Below, in pieces: positions 1 to 7,235 of a stretch of 9,465 nt of DNA. Position 1 is the stretch's first letter. The number at the start of each line of letters is the position of its first letter. The position numbers and the translations under genes are program-made. The notes beneath the pieces were generated by a model that was given only the letters and a program-made list of their open reading frames with translations, had not been told where the DNA came from and made no database searches. This DNA comes from Bacillota bacterium (lineage in GTDB: Bacteria > Bacillota > Clostridia > Oscillospirales > Ruminococcaceae): NCBI GenBank assembly GCA_023439835.1, contig JAEXUW010000014.1, forward strand, positions 1-9,465, given 5' to 3'.

Positions 1-63
1 GCCTTTTTCAAACCGTCGGGCGGTAGGAGGACAAACCAATCCACAGCATCCATTACAGTATAG
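1..63 (+). CDS. possible C-terminal end of an upstream gene (partial)
   Basis: The first reading frame is open from the window edge to a TAG at 61-63 and gives 20 residues ending in TNQSTASITV. No family can be recognised from so short a tail. In many Firmicutes conjugative elements a small accessory gene precedes the coupling protein, so a gene tail is plausible here. A second frame also stays open past position 134, so the frame choice is uncertain. An AGGAGG at 25-30 has no ATG, GTG or TTG at a suitable distance and does not mark a new gene. Confidence 0.25.
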   Translation, partial: AFFKPSGGRRTNQSTASITV

Positions 64-120
64 CAAATTTTTAAAGTTCTTGGAGAGGAACTCTAAAAAC
101 TACTACTTTTATATAATACG

Positions 121-137
121 AGGAGGAATTACAATTG
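121..137 (+). promoter_or_regulatory. strong ribosome binding site that fixes a TTG start
   Basis: AGGAGG at 121-126 lies 8 nt before the TTG at 135-137. This perfect Shine-Dalgarno supports TTG as the start of the coupling protein. A TATAAT at 112-117 has no good -35 partner, and its start point would fall inside the ribosome site, so I do not call it a promoter. A weak stem, AGTTC 75-79 with GAACT 88-92, lies in the leader. Confidence 0.75.
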
Positions 138-2159
138 AAAGCACTAGGCAGACTAGCGGCAATGCTCGGCTTGAGTGGATTTATGTTTTTTATCATTAAC
201 GCTCTCACAAACTATATGTTCCTGTTCACAGGCTCGACGAAGCTATTGAAGGAGGGTGGCGTTCCTGACGATTATTACAGCTTCAAGCCCACATATTTAT
301 TTCGCATAACAACAAATGATAAGTTTGACGGGAAAATGGTCATCCTGATTTCGTTAATGGTTGGTATGATTTTATTCTGGAAGCTCAGCAAAAGCTTTGC
401 GTTGTGGTTTAGGAAAATTCCCGACGTTGACGGCTCTGCTCGGTGGGCAACAGAAAAGGAAATTGACAAATCACTGTTCCGTGTGAATTCGGATAAGCTT
501 GAAGATGCTGAAAAAAGCGGTATCATCCTTTATCGAAAGGACAAATATTTCTTCATAGACGAAGCGACAATAAACAGTCTGATCATCGGAACTACACGCT
601 CCGGAAAAGGTCAGACTTTTGTTTTGCCCATGATAAGAATGCTTTCTCAAAGCAAAATGAAACAAAGCATGGTCATCAATGATCCGAAGGGAGAACTGCT
701 TGAAAACTCATATAAGCTTCTTGTTTCTGCTGGATATAAGGTGGTGGTGCTTAATCTGCGTAATACGAACTTCTCCTCGCTGTGGAATCCACTCTCCCCT
801 ATCGTCAGCGAATATATCAAGGCAATGGAAACCGAAGAAAAGGACGTTTCCCGTGTTTCTGAGCTTATCGGTGAGCTTGCAGGTGTTTTTACCGACAACC
901 CGAAATCAGATCCCATCTGGCCGACGTCTGCAAAATCACTGCTGTCGGCTATTATCATGCTCTTGGTAAGCAAGGGCTATGAAAACAACTGCCTTGATAA
1001 GCTTAATATGTACAGCGTTTACAGCTTCTTTCTGGAGTATGGAGTTAAGAATGAAGTTGTAGGAATGAAACAGATAAACGCCCTTGACACGCTTTTTCAG
1101 GAGCTTCCCGTCGGTCATCCCGCAAAGCTTTCATATGCTACATCAAATTTTGCAACCGGTGAAATGAGAAGCTCAATTTTTTCTACACTTGCGAGCAACA
1201 TTGAAATCTTCGCCGACACTGGTATTGCAAAGCTCACAAGCGGAAACGAGATTGATTTTAGCGACTTAATAAACCCCGAAAAGCCCTGCGCAATCTTCAT
1301 GGTTCTCCCCGATGAGAAGGTCAACCGTCACGTTATCGCAAGCCTTTTCATTAATCAGTGCTATTCCGCCCTGGTTGATCTGGCGGGGAATTATCCTCAG
1401 CAAAAGCTTCCTCAACGAATACAGTTCATCCTTGATGAGTTTGGAAACATGGTGAGAATTCCGTCAATGGACGTTAAAATGACAGTCTGCTTAGGACGAA
1501 ATATTCTTTTCAATCTGTTTGTTCAGGACTTTAATCAGCTTTCCTCAAAATACGGCGACACTAGCAAGACAATTCGCTCAAACTGCGGTAACTTAATCTA
1601 CATAAACAGCACAGACAAGGAAACTAACGACTACATCTCAGCAGTTCTCGGAAGTAAAACCGTCGAGTATGAAACGCTTTCAGGAAATCTTGATGAATCG
1701 CTAAACCACAAAAATCTCAGCATTAAAGGACGGCTACTTCTAACAGGTGACGAGCTGGGTATGCTTGAAATGGGCGAAGCCGTTATCAAGCGTCAAAGAT
1801 GCTATCCAATGCGCACAAAGTTCGAGCCATTCTACAAGCTGAAGCTTCCACTGACGAAAATCGATGACATAATTAAGGTTAGAATTCAAAGTCTTGACAA
1901 GGTTATGTTCCCTTTCAATGAAATTTTCAAGGAAGTTAATCAGGAGAATGCCGAAGAATCTTCCCGTGAAGCCGCAATAAACAAAGCCGGTCAGCTCACC
2001 TGCGGTGCTTTTGTTGAACAGCTGAAGAATGAAAATTACACAGACTGCATGGAGTATATTAACGGCTTCATCAGCGAAAACGCTCTGCCTCAAGAGGATA
2101 TTGATATTCTTGTATGCTTTATCAGAGATTTATATGTAAAACAGCAGGAAGCTCACTGA
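135..2159 (+). CDS. type IV secretion coupling protein (VirD4/TraG family ATPase)
   Basis: This 674-residue protein is the likely coupling ATPase of a conjugation machine: it brings the relaxase-bound DNA to the membrane channel and powers its export. Two N-terminal hydrophobic segments (about residues 10-31 and 68-84) anchor it in the membrane, and the rest is cytoplasmic. The Walker A loop is GTTRSGKGQ (152-160), followed by the family's NDPKGEL (182-188). Walker B is FILDEFGN (431-438). SIFSTLASN (348-356) and the FVQDFNQL segment (462-469) also fit the VirD4/TraG ATPase fold. Length fits the family (about 600-700). The start is TTG with AGGAGG 8 nt upstream. No promoter is visible, so it is probably read from an upstream transfer operon. 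No relaxase or channel gene is in the window; they are expected outside it (inference). Confidence 0.93.
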   Translation: MKALGRLAAMLGLSGFMFFIINALTNYMFLFTGSTKLLKEGGVPDDYYSFKPTYLFRITTNDKFDGKMVILISLMVGMILFWKLSKSFALWFRKIPDVDGSARWATEKEIDKSLFRVNSDKLEDAEKSGIILYRKDKYFFIDEATINSLIIGTTRSGKGQTFVLPMIRMLSQSKMKQSMVINDPKGELLENSYKLLVSAGYKVVVLNLRNTNFSSLWNPLSPIVSEYIKAMETEEKDVSRVSELIGELAGVFTDNPKSDPIWPTSAKSLLSAIIMLLVSKGYENNCLDKLNMYSVYSFFLEYGVKNEVVGMKQINALDTLFQELPVGHPAKLSYATSNFATGEMRSSIFSTLASNIEIFADTGIAKLTSGNEIDFSDLINPEKPCAIFMVLPDEKVNRHVIASLFINQCYSALVDLAGNYPQQKLPQRIQFILDEFGNMVRIPSMDVKMTVCLGRNILFNLFVQDFNQLSSKYGDTSKTIRSNCGNLIYINSTDKETNDYISAVLGSKTVEYETLSGNLDESLNHKNLSIKGRLLLTGDELGMLEMGEAVIKRQRCYPMRTKFEPFYKLKLPLTKIDDIIKVRIQSLDKVMFPFNEIFKEVNQENAEESSREAAINKAGQLTCGAFVEQLKNENYTDCMEYINGFISENALPQEDIDILVCFIRDLYVKQQEAH

Positions 2160-2172
2160 AAATTGCCGTTTG

Positions 2173-2201
2173 TTGACAAAATAGATGAAATAATATAGAA
2201 T
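2173..2201 (+). promoter_or_regulatory. predicted promoter before the membrane coiled-coil gene
   Basis: TTGACA (2173-2178), a 17-nt spacer and TAGAAT (2196-2201) form a near-consensus sigma-A promoter just after the coupling gene stop. The expected start point, about 2208, lies downstream of the GAGG ribosome site (2203-2206) of the next gene and only about 5 nt before its ATG. The transcript would therefore be almost leaderless for that start. Confidence 0.6.
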
Positions 2202-2212
2202 AGAGGTAATAT

Positions 2213-2857
2213 ATGGACAATAAGAAAACACAGCTGATAACGCTGATAATTATGCTTACTACCGCCGCTGTCTTATCGGCAGTATACATTCCAAAAGGAA
2301 GTGACCAAATGAACATTAAAGATGTTATTGTGCAAATAATAATTATACTTTGTACCGGACTGGTAACGTACATAGTATCATGGCTTTTATCTCGGCGTTC
2401 ACAGCTGCACCAAAATACAGCCGCAATAGATAAGCTTATCGAAAGACTTGGCAGGTTTGAGTCAAGAACGCTTGAAAATATGCTTGGAATAACAACCGAC
2501 GAATCCTTGTCAGGTCAATTTAAACAAGTTGTAAAAAAGCTTAACGATGACATGGGAGTGGATAAGGCACACCCGTCACTGTCATTCCAGCATGACACGA
2601 TACTGGACTACCTAAGAAAAAAGGATAAAACGGCAGAGCAGCGGCTTGCGGCATTTAGTCTTACAGATAAAAATATCCATAATTCCTTAGAAGAAATAAA
2701 GCTATTTTTTTCTGATTGGGAAATAAAAACTGATATAATTAATCAGCTTAACGAGGAAAATGTACGGCTTAATGCAAAAATAGCTGAGCTTAATGCTGAG
2801 CTGTCTTTATCAAAAAGCAGTTCTTCCCCCGAACACACTTTTTTTAGAAAAAGATAA
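2213..2857 (+). CDS. two-helix membrane protein with cytoplasmic coiled-coil tail, function unknown
   Basis: I do not recognise this 214-residue protein. It has two hydrophobic segments (about 7-26 and 37-59) separated by a short polar loop, then RR and a soluble, highly charged tail of about 150 residues. The end of the tail (about 176-203) has spaced Leu/Ile residues (INQLNEENVRLNAKIAELNA), typical of a coiled coil. The likely topology is a hairpin in the membrane with both ends inside. The ATG at 2213 has GAGG at 2203-2206. A second in-frame ATG at 2309 has a better site, AAGGAA (2295-2300), 8 nt upstream, and would yield a 182-residue form with only the second helix. It follows the coupling protein by 53 nt, so a role near the transfer channel is possible but unproven. 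Confidence 0.75.
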   Translation: MDNKKTQLITLIIMLTTAAVLSAVYIPKGSDQMNIKDVIVQIIIILCTGLVTYIVSWLLSRRSQLHQNTAAIDKLIERLGRFESRTLENMLGITTDESLSGQFKQVVKKLNDDMGVDKAHPSLSFQHDTILDYLRKKDKTAEQRLAAFSLTDKNIHNSLEEIKLFFSDWEIKTDIINQLNEENVRLNAKIAELNAELSLSKSSSSPEHTFFRKR

Positions 2858-2865
2858 ATTCCCCC

Positions 2866-2894
2866 TTGACTTCTGGCAACCAGTATATTATAAT
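2866..2894 (+). promoter_or_regulatory. promoter with an inverted repeat in its spacer, for the RHH-CAP operon
   Basis: TTGACT (2866-2871), a spacer of exactly 17 nt and a perfect TATAAT (2889-2894) form a strong sigma-A promoter 31 nt before the ribbon-helix-helix gene. The spacer holds CTGG-CAA-CCAG (2873-2883), a small dyad placed where a bound repressor would block RNA polymerase. The promoter itself is clear. Reading the dyad as an operator of the downstream ribbon-helix-helix protein is inference. Confidence 0.75.
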
Positions 2895-2924
2895 AAAGCT
2901 AACAAATTATGGAGTTGATGATAT

Positions 2925-3101
2925 ATGGGAAAGGCATCGTGGCAAACTAAAGAAAAATACAACAGGGCGCATTACAAGAAACTGATTATTCAGCTTGATA
3001 AAGAGCTTGTAGCAGAATGGGAAGAAAAGCTTAAAGCTGATGGAATTGCAAAGGCTCAGTTTTTAAGAAATGCAATTTATGAATATCTTAAGGAAAAATG
3101 A
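2925..3101 (+). CDS. small ribbon-helix-helix (Arc/MetJ-like) DNA-binding protein
   Basis: This 58-residue protein starts MGKASWQTKE and ends AIYEYLKEK. A basic, polar N-terminus leads into a short beta strand (YKKLIIQLDKE, 17-27), a helix (LVAEWEEKLKADG, 28-40), a turn, and a second helix (AKAQFLRNAIYEYLKE, 42-57). That is the strand-helix-helix order of ribbon-helix-helix regulators, which bind DNA as dimers through the strand. GGAG (2911-2914) lies 10 nt before the ATG. A strong promoter with a spacer dyad lies just upstream, which suits self-repression. Its stop is 17 nt before the lipoprotein ATG, so the two are probably one operon. It could instead be an antitoxin-like or relaxosome accessory protein, but no toxin partner is seen. 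Confidence 0.8.
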   Translation: MGKASWQTKEKYNRAHYKKLIIQLDKELVAEWEEKLKADGIAKAQFLRNAIYEYLKEK

Positions 3102-3106
3102 CACAC

Positions 3107-3121
3107 AAGGAGGACACCATG
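3107..3121 (+). promoter_or_regulatory. ribosome binding site choosing the lipoprotein start
   Basis: AAGGAGG at 3107-3113 is 5 nt before the ATG at 3119. An earlier in-frame ATG at 3098 overlaps the previous stop codon, but it lies before this site and would add seven polar residues ahead of the signal peptide, so 3119 is chosen. Confidence 0.8.
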
Positions 3122-4111
3122 AAAAAGCTTTTAATCTTGACACTTGCAATATTTACGGCGGTATGTTTTTCTGCCTGTGATGAAGCTGACAGCTCGTCGG
3201 ACGTTATCAAAGTTGAGGCGACAACCACGACTGTATCAGAAATAACCACCGCCCAGGAAGTTTCAACAACAGCGCCTGTAACAACAATTGTTACAACAAG
3301 CGTTCCTGATGAAACTGAAACATCTGCCACAACAACAGAGGTTACGACTGTTTCAGAAGTGACTACCGCATCGGCGACAACCACCAAACCCGTGACAACC
3401 ACAGCTGCTACTACAACCACAAAGCCTGTAACAACCACAGCCCCGACAACCACAACAAAGCCGGTTACAACAACCGTTCCAGTAACAACTACTACCGCAC
3501 CGGTGACAACAGCGCCTCCGGCGTCTGCAAGGCAGGCAGGCTTTCAGGCGGATATTCAGGCAGAGTGCCTGAGAATTATCAACGAATACCGTGCGGCGAA
3601 CGGTGTGCCGGCAATCAGCCTTGATAACTCATGGAAAATCTATGCCGAACGGCTTTCGAAATTCAACGCTGATAACAACCTTATTTCTCATGGACCATAT
3701 GCAATAGAAATTGTAGGAAATCCTAAATATCACAATCCAAACGGTTCTGCAACAGAAATAGCAAATATGATTATGGATGGATACAAAAACTCATACGCTC
3801 ATAGTCTTAATATGCTTGATATTTATAACGGTGATAAGACTCACAGAATGACATCAACCTATTGTGCTGTATACTACAATCCTTCAACTCAGAGATTTTC
3901 CACTATAATAGTTTTAAAAGATGTTAGTTACTCAACATTCTATCCTAGTTATAATTCAGCTATATCATCTGAACAATGGTGGGAAGCAGGCGGTATGTAC
4001 ACTGATGAAACAAATGCTTTTCTTGTTGAGCGCCGTTCTTGGACTGAACAACAAATAGAAGACTATTTCTTTGAACATAATTATCAAAAATACTATCCCC
4101 ACCTTTCATAA
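3119..4111 (+). CDS. CAP-domain (SCP/PR1-like) surface lipoprotein with Thr-rich stalk
   Basis: The 330-residue product has a lipoprotein signal (MKKLL, hydrophobic core, CFSAC) with the lipid-bearing cysteine at 20. Residues 34-136 are an extended stalk rich in Thr, with Pro, Val and Ala, containing three TTTKPVTTT units, likely spanning the wall and possibly glycosylated. Residues 143-267 resemble a CAP domain: CLRIINEYRAANGVPAI (150-166), a helix with AERLSKFNADN, SHG at 190-192, a TEIANM segment (212-217) and AHSLNML (227-233). His191, Glu213 and His228 sit where CAP proteins hold cavity His/Glu residues. A tail of about 60 aromatic and acidic residues ends the protein. Bacterial CAP proteins are secreted, but their activity is mostly unknown. 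It appears co-transcribed with the ribbon-helix-helix gene and is closed by two terminators. Confidence 0.85.
   Translation: MKKLLILTLAIFTAVCFSACDEADSSSDVIKVEATTTTVSEITTAQEVSTTAPVTTIVTTSVPDETETSATTTEVTTVSEVTTASATTTKPVTTTAATTTTKPVTTTAPTTTTKPVTTTVPVTTTTAPVTTAPPASARQAGFQADIQAECLRIINEYRAANGVPAISLDNSWKIYAERLSKFNADNNLISHGPYAIEIVGNPKYHNPNGSATEIANMIMDGYKNSYAHSLNMLDIYNGDKTHRMTSTYCAVYYNPSTQRFSTIIVLKDVSYSTFYPSYNSAISSEQWWEAGGMYTDETNAFLVERRSWTEQQIEDYFFEHNYQKYYPHLS
3218..3526 (+). repeat. Thr-rich low-complexity coding repeat (TTTKPVTTT units)
   Basis: The stalk of the lipoprotein (residues 34-136) is encoded by a degenerate array of ACA/ACC/ACT codons. Three copies of the KPVTTT unit start near residues 90, 102 and 114, about 12 residues apart. 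Such arrays can change length by slippage or recombination. Similar Thr stalks are common in surface proteins of ruminococci (family knowledge). Confidence 0.8.
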
Positions 4112-4133
4112 AGCCACATAATTGAATACATCA

Positions 4134-4168
4134 AAAAAAGACAGTCAAACGGCTGTCTTTTTTCTTTT
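4134..4168 (+). terminator. Rho-independent terminator after the lipoprotein gene
   Basis: An 11-bp perfect stem, AAAAAAGACAG (4134-4144) with CTGTCTTTTTT (4153-4163), has an 8-nt loop and continues into CTTTT. The A-run on the left arm lets it work in both directions. Confidence 0.85.
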
Positions 4169-4173
4169 GTCTG

Positions 4174-4197
4174 AAAGCTCGGTAATTCCGGGCTTTT
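4174..4197 (+). terminator. second tandem hairpin before the adhesin gene
   Basis: AAAGCTCGG (4174-4182) pairs with CCGGGCTTT (4188-4196) with one G-U pair and a 5-nt loop, followed by TTTTA. It ends only 41 nt before the adhesin ATG. It may back up the first terminator or act as a conditional leader for the adhesin. Confidence 0.6.
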
Positions 4198-4238
4198 ATC
4201 ATATACAAACGACAACTATTAAAAAGGAGCAGATTACA

Positions 4239-7070
4239 ATGAAGAAAAAAATCAAAAGCCTATTAACCACAATGCTTGCTGTCATTTATTTTCTGATGGC
4301 ACTCCCCACGCTGTCGCTATCGGCGGCAACCTCGGCAGTTGACATAAACAATTCAATGCCGTCCTCGAACCTTTATTACAGCTCATATGGTATTATGGAC
4401 AGCTCATCACAGATGATAGCACCGTATCTGACATGGGAGGGTAACGCAACCTACTGTATCGGAACAGCTGAGCAGCATACACCTTTTGCAGGAACACAGC
4501 TTTCTGATGCTACACTAATTACAAACCAAAGCCTTAATAAAATGATATGTGCCGGTTATCCCTACACACCGTCGGCTTATGGTCTAAACGCCAGAGATTA
4601 TCATTATGTCACGCAAATGGCGATACGGTGCTATATCGCCGGCAGAAACCCTTCAAGCGTAATCAGTGACAACCCCGATTTTGTAGCTGAATTCAACCGT
4701 ATTTACAATGCCAAGAATGCCACTGCGAATCCGACGGTTACAAAAGCGAAAATCACAGGAACGGCAAACAAAACTACGGTAACAATTGACGGAACAGATT
4801 ATTATAGGTTCGGTCCGTATCGTGCGGAAGTCGAGAATGGGAATTTAACTGGAACTTATAGAATATCACTTTCAAATCCAGACACATTTCATCACTATTC
4901 AGAAAGCCCGTCTACAACCATTAGTTATGCTGATGACTATATATCAAGTGACAATTTCTACGTCTATGCCCCCGCAACAGGTTCAGGAAGCACAACAGTG
5001 AATCTGGACATTCCCAGCGGCAACTCAACCGCATTAGTAACCACTTATGCATACACTTCTAGCAGTACAAACATACAGGATATTGCAGTAGTTTATACAA
5101 ATATGTATAATGACGCTCTCTTAGACAACCTTGTGCTTAGCTGGGACGAATCAGGAACACCGGGAGAAGAGCCGGGAGAAGAGCCTGGAGAAGAACCAGA
5201 GCCGGAGCCTGAGTTCGGTGAATTGAGAGTATTCAAGCGGACTACTGGAAACGTAAATATTTCAGGCATTGAATTCTGGCTTACAGGCACATCAAACGAG
5301 GGTGACTATGTGATGATGACAGCCTATACCGATGTGAATGGAGTGGCTTCTTTCTACAATATCCCCGTCGGAACATATACAGTGTCCGAAAACAGCTCAA
5401 CCGTTTTGACACAGTATTATGACGTTTGCCCGCCCTTTTATATTAACATTCATGCTGATACTACATCTATGATTTCAGCAACCAACGCTGAAAAATGCGG
5501 AAGGATAAGGATACAGAAAACCACAGAGGAAATGCTCAATATTGAGGGCGTTCGCTTCAATCTCACAGGAACAGCTGATAATGGAAGAGCTGTATCCGCA
5601 ACTGCCTTAACCAACAGCGACGGTTTGGCGGTGTTTAACAACATTCCCATCGGAAGCTACACAATAACCGAGGATGAAAGTACTGTGCATTATGCGTATC
5701 TCACCTGTGAGCCTTTTGAGAATGTGCGTGTCGAATATCTTGACGAAATTGAGCTTGAAGCATACAACGCTGAAAGACTTGGTAGCTTTAGAGTGCAAAA
5801 AAGAACGTCAGGAATGAGAAATATCGGCGGTATTCTGTTTCATCTTGAGGGTGTAAGCGAATCAGGTCGTGAAATTCATATGATGGATTATACTGACGCT
5901 GATGGCTACGCTGAATTTACAGACGTTCCGATTGGCACATATACTTTTCGAGAAGATATAGATACGATTGACAGAAAACTGTATCTGACAGAGCATGAGT
6001 ATATAATGTTTACGCTTGGAAAATTCGTTGAACCATACAGCATAACGATTAATGAAGATGAAACTACCGAAACGCTTTACGCAAATTTCGAAAAGCTCGG
6101 CTCTGTTTGTGTAAACAAAATTACTGAGGAAATGAAAAACATCGAGGGCATTACCTTCATACTATCTGGAAAAACTGACACAGGCAGAGAAATATATGAA
6201 ATCGCTGAAACTGACGAGTTCGGGAAAGCCTATTTTGAGAATCTTCCCGTCGGCGAATACACTGTCGAGGAAGATGAAAAAACAGTTAATCAGGCTTATG
6301 AAATCGCCGAGGAGGAGAAAGTCAAGGTTTACTGGGATGTTGAAAATGAAATTGACATCGAAAATATTGAAAAAACAGGACAGCTCAAAATCCGCAAAAC
6401 CACTGAGGGAATGCTCAATCTTGACGGCATACGCTTTGTTATCGAGGGGACAACAGACTCAGGCAGGCATTTTAAATCTGCTTGCACGACCAATATTAAC
6501 GGTGTAGCAATGCTCAGCGACATCCCCATCGGAAGCTATACCATCACAGAGGACACTGAAACTATTCCATCAGGGTATCTCAAAGCAGCTGACACTGAGG
6601 TCAGAATTGACTGGCAGGAGGAAAGCGTTATTGAGATTCACAACCTTGAGCAGACGGGGAAGATTAAGATTTCAAAAACAACTGACAGCATGGACGAGGC
6701 AAGCATTTCGGGCATTACCATGATACTCAAAGGCACAGCCGAGAACGGTCGTGAGATTTATGCGACAGCGGTTACAGACAAAAACGGCATAGCTTTATTT
6801 GACGACGTTCCTTTAGGAAACTACTACATTATCATGGAGGATGAAAGCACAGTTCCCGACGGTTACACCACCGCCCCGGCGCTTGATAACATCGAGGTCA
6901 AGCAAAACACGCTGACGGAAAAGGAGATTTTCAACTTCCCTGCGGAGCGTATTCCACTAACTGAGGATGCAGACAATAAGAATGAATTGCCGATGATTAT
7001 AGCTGCAATTCTTTCTGGAGCAGTAGTGATTATTATCACAATGAAAACGCTCAAAGCAAATAAGAAATAA
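4239..7070 (+). CDS. thioester-domain, six-Cna_B-repeat surface adhesin
   Basis: This 943-residue cell-surface protein has a signal peptide (1-30, cut near LSAA), then a thioester domain. Cys73 in TYCIG and Gln126 in VTQMA (the TQxA motif) are the pair that form an internal thioester able to bond covalently to a target surface. A beta-rich region follows (about 165-302), then a Pro/Glu hinge (306-326) and six Cna_B/SpaA-like domains (about 327-903). Every domain keeps the isopeptide triad: K333/E384/N416, K427/E478/N510, K521/E572/N616, K627/E678/N709, K720/E771/N802 and K813/E867/N899. These bonds stiffen the stalk. A helix (917-935) and KTLKANKK end it. There is no LPXTG; IPLTE (905-909) is the nearest candidate. 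I chose ATG 4239, with AAGGAG at 4224-4229, over in-frame starts within the terminator region. No sortase gene is in the window. Confidence 0.92.
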   Translation: MKKKIKSLLTTMLAVIYFLMALPTLSLSAATSAVDINNSMPSSNLYYSSYGIMDSSSQMIAPYLTWEGNATYCIGTAEQHTPFAGTQLSDATLITNQSLNKMICAGYPYTPSAYGLNARDYHYVTQMAIRCYIAGRNPSSVISDNPDFVAEFNRIYNAKNATANPTVTKAKITGTANKTTVTIDGTDYYRFGPYRAEVENGNLTGTYRISLSNPDTFHHYSESPSTTISYADDYISSDNFYVYAPATGSGSTTVNLDIPSGNSTALVTTYAYTSSSTNIQDIAVVYTNMYNDALLDNLVLSWDESGTPGEEPGEEPGEEPEPEPEFGELRVFKRTTGNVNISGIEFWLTGTSNEGDYVMMTAYTDVNGVASFYNIPVGTYTVSENSSTVLTQYYDVCPPFYINIHADTTSMISATNAEKCGRIRIQKTTEEMLNIEGVRFNLTGTADNGRAVSATALTNSDGLAVFNNIPIGSYTITEDESTVHYAYLTCEPFENVRVEYLDEIELEAYNAERLGSFRVQKRTSGMRNIGGILFHLEGVSESGREIHMMDYTDADGYAEFTDVPIGTYTFREDIDTIDRKLYLTEHEYIMFTLGKFVEPYSITINEDETTETLYANFEKLGSVCVNKITEEMKNIEGITFILSGKTDTGREIYEIAETDEFGKAYFENLPVGEYTVEEDEKTVNQAYEIAEEEKVKVYWDVENEIDIENIEKTGQLKIRKTTEGMLNLDGIRFVIEGTTDSGRHFKSACTTNINGVAMLSDIPIGSYTITEDTETIPSGYLKAADTEVRIDWQEESVIEIHNLEQTGKIKISKTTDSMDEASISGITMILKGTAENGREIYATAVTDKNGIALFDDVPLGNYYIIMEDESTVPDGYTTAPALDNIEVKQNTLTEKEIFNFPAERIPLTEDADNKNELPMIIAAILSGAVVIIITMKTLKANKK
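5154..5216 (+). repeat. Pro/Glu hinge coding repeat
   Basis: A short tandem array of GGAGAAGAGCC-like units encodes repeated PGEE then PEPEPE between the thioester head and the first Cna_B domain. It is a rigid, acidic spacer, and the DNA array could vary in copy number between strains. Confidence 0.75.
5217..6947 (+). repeat. six tandem Cna_B domain repeats within the adhesin
   Basis: Six units of about 90-105 residues share the order xxKxT..., (I/L)xGIxF, a polar turn with GR, DxxGxAxFxxxPxGxYT(I/V)xED, and (I/A)xNxE. Units 2 and 5 stay close even at the DNA level around CCCATCGGAAGCTA, which suggests duplication. Unit 3 is the longest and most diverged. Units 1 and 2 carry cysteines (C397, C420, C490) not seen in the others. 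Confidence 0.9.
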
Positions 7071-7081
7071 CAAAAGTTAAT

Positions 7082-7101
7082 CTGCCTGCGAAAACAGGCA
7101 G
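7082..7101 (+). terminator. hairpin after the adhesin gene
   Basis: CTGCCTG (7082-7088) pairs with CAGGCAG (7095-7101) around a 6-nt loop, 11 nt after the stop. The following CTATTAATT is only weakly T-rich, so it may stabilise the mRNA end or help the stronger hairpin just downstream. Confidence 0.45.
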
Positions 7102-7114
7102 CTATTAATTATCA

Positions 7115-7229
7115 GACATAAAAAACAACTGCTGACTTTGGCGAGCGCACAGTTGTTTTTATCTATTGCCCCAGGGCTTAAAACACAGGCTTTAAAAGCA
7201 CTTGTTTTAAGACACACCGGGCTTTTTGT
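7115..7229 (-). ncRNA. candidate minus-strand small RNA, about 110 nt
   Basis: A consensus promoter on the - strand (7236-7264) faces a terminator at 7121-7160, with no protein gene between. In the - strand RNA, CCCGG (7221-7217) pairs with CUGGG (7174-7170) using a G-U pair that would be an A-C mismatch on the + strand. Inside it a perfect 9-bp stem (7211-7203 with 7185-7177) holds a small GCUU/AAGC hairpin. The promoter, fold and terminator line up like a small RNA gene. It does not reach the adhesin coding region, so a target in trans is more likely than antisense action. I do not recognise the family. Confidence 0.5.
7121..7160. terminator. two-way terminator
   Basis: An 11-bp perfect stem, AAAAACAACTG (7121-7131) with CAGTTGTTTTT (7150-7160), has an 18-nt loop. 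It gives a U-run on the + strand and, with A7120 adding to the run, also on the - strand. It can end both the adhesin transcript and a leftward transcript from the minus-strand promoter at 7236-7264. Confidence 0.75.
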
Positions 7230-7235
7230 GCTTTC

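Noticed and set aside
112..117. TATAAT before the coupling gene
   Set aside because: No -35 box lies 16-18 nt upstream, and the start point would remove the AGGAGG needed for the TTG start.
905..2159. Possible frameshift or truncation in the coupling protein
   Set aside because: The frame is continuous, Walker A and B motifs are intact, and the length is normal for the family.
3088..3453. Minus-strand Val-rich frame opposite the Thr stalk
   Set aside because: It is the complement of the ACA/ACC Thr repeat, which gives Val-rich junk. The + strand has the signal peptide, lipobox and ribosome site.
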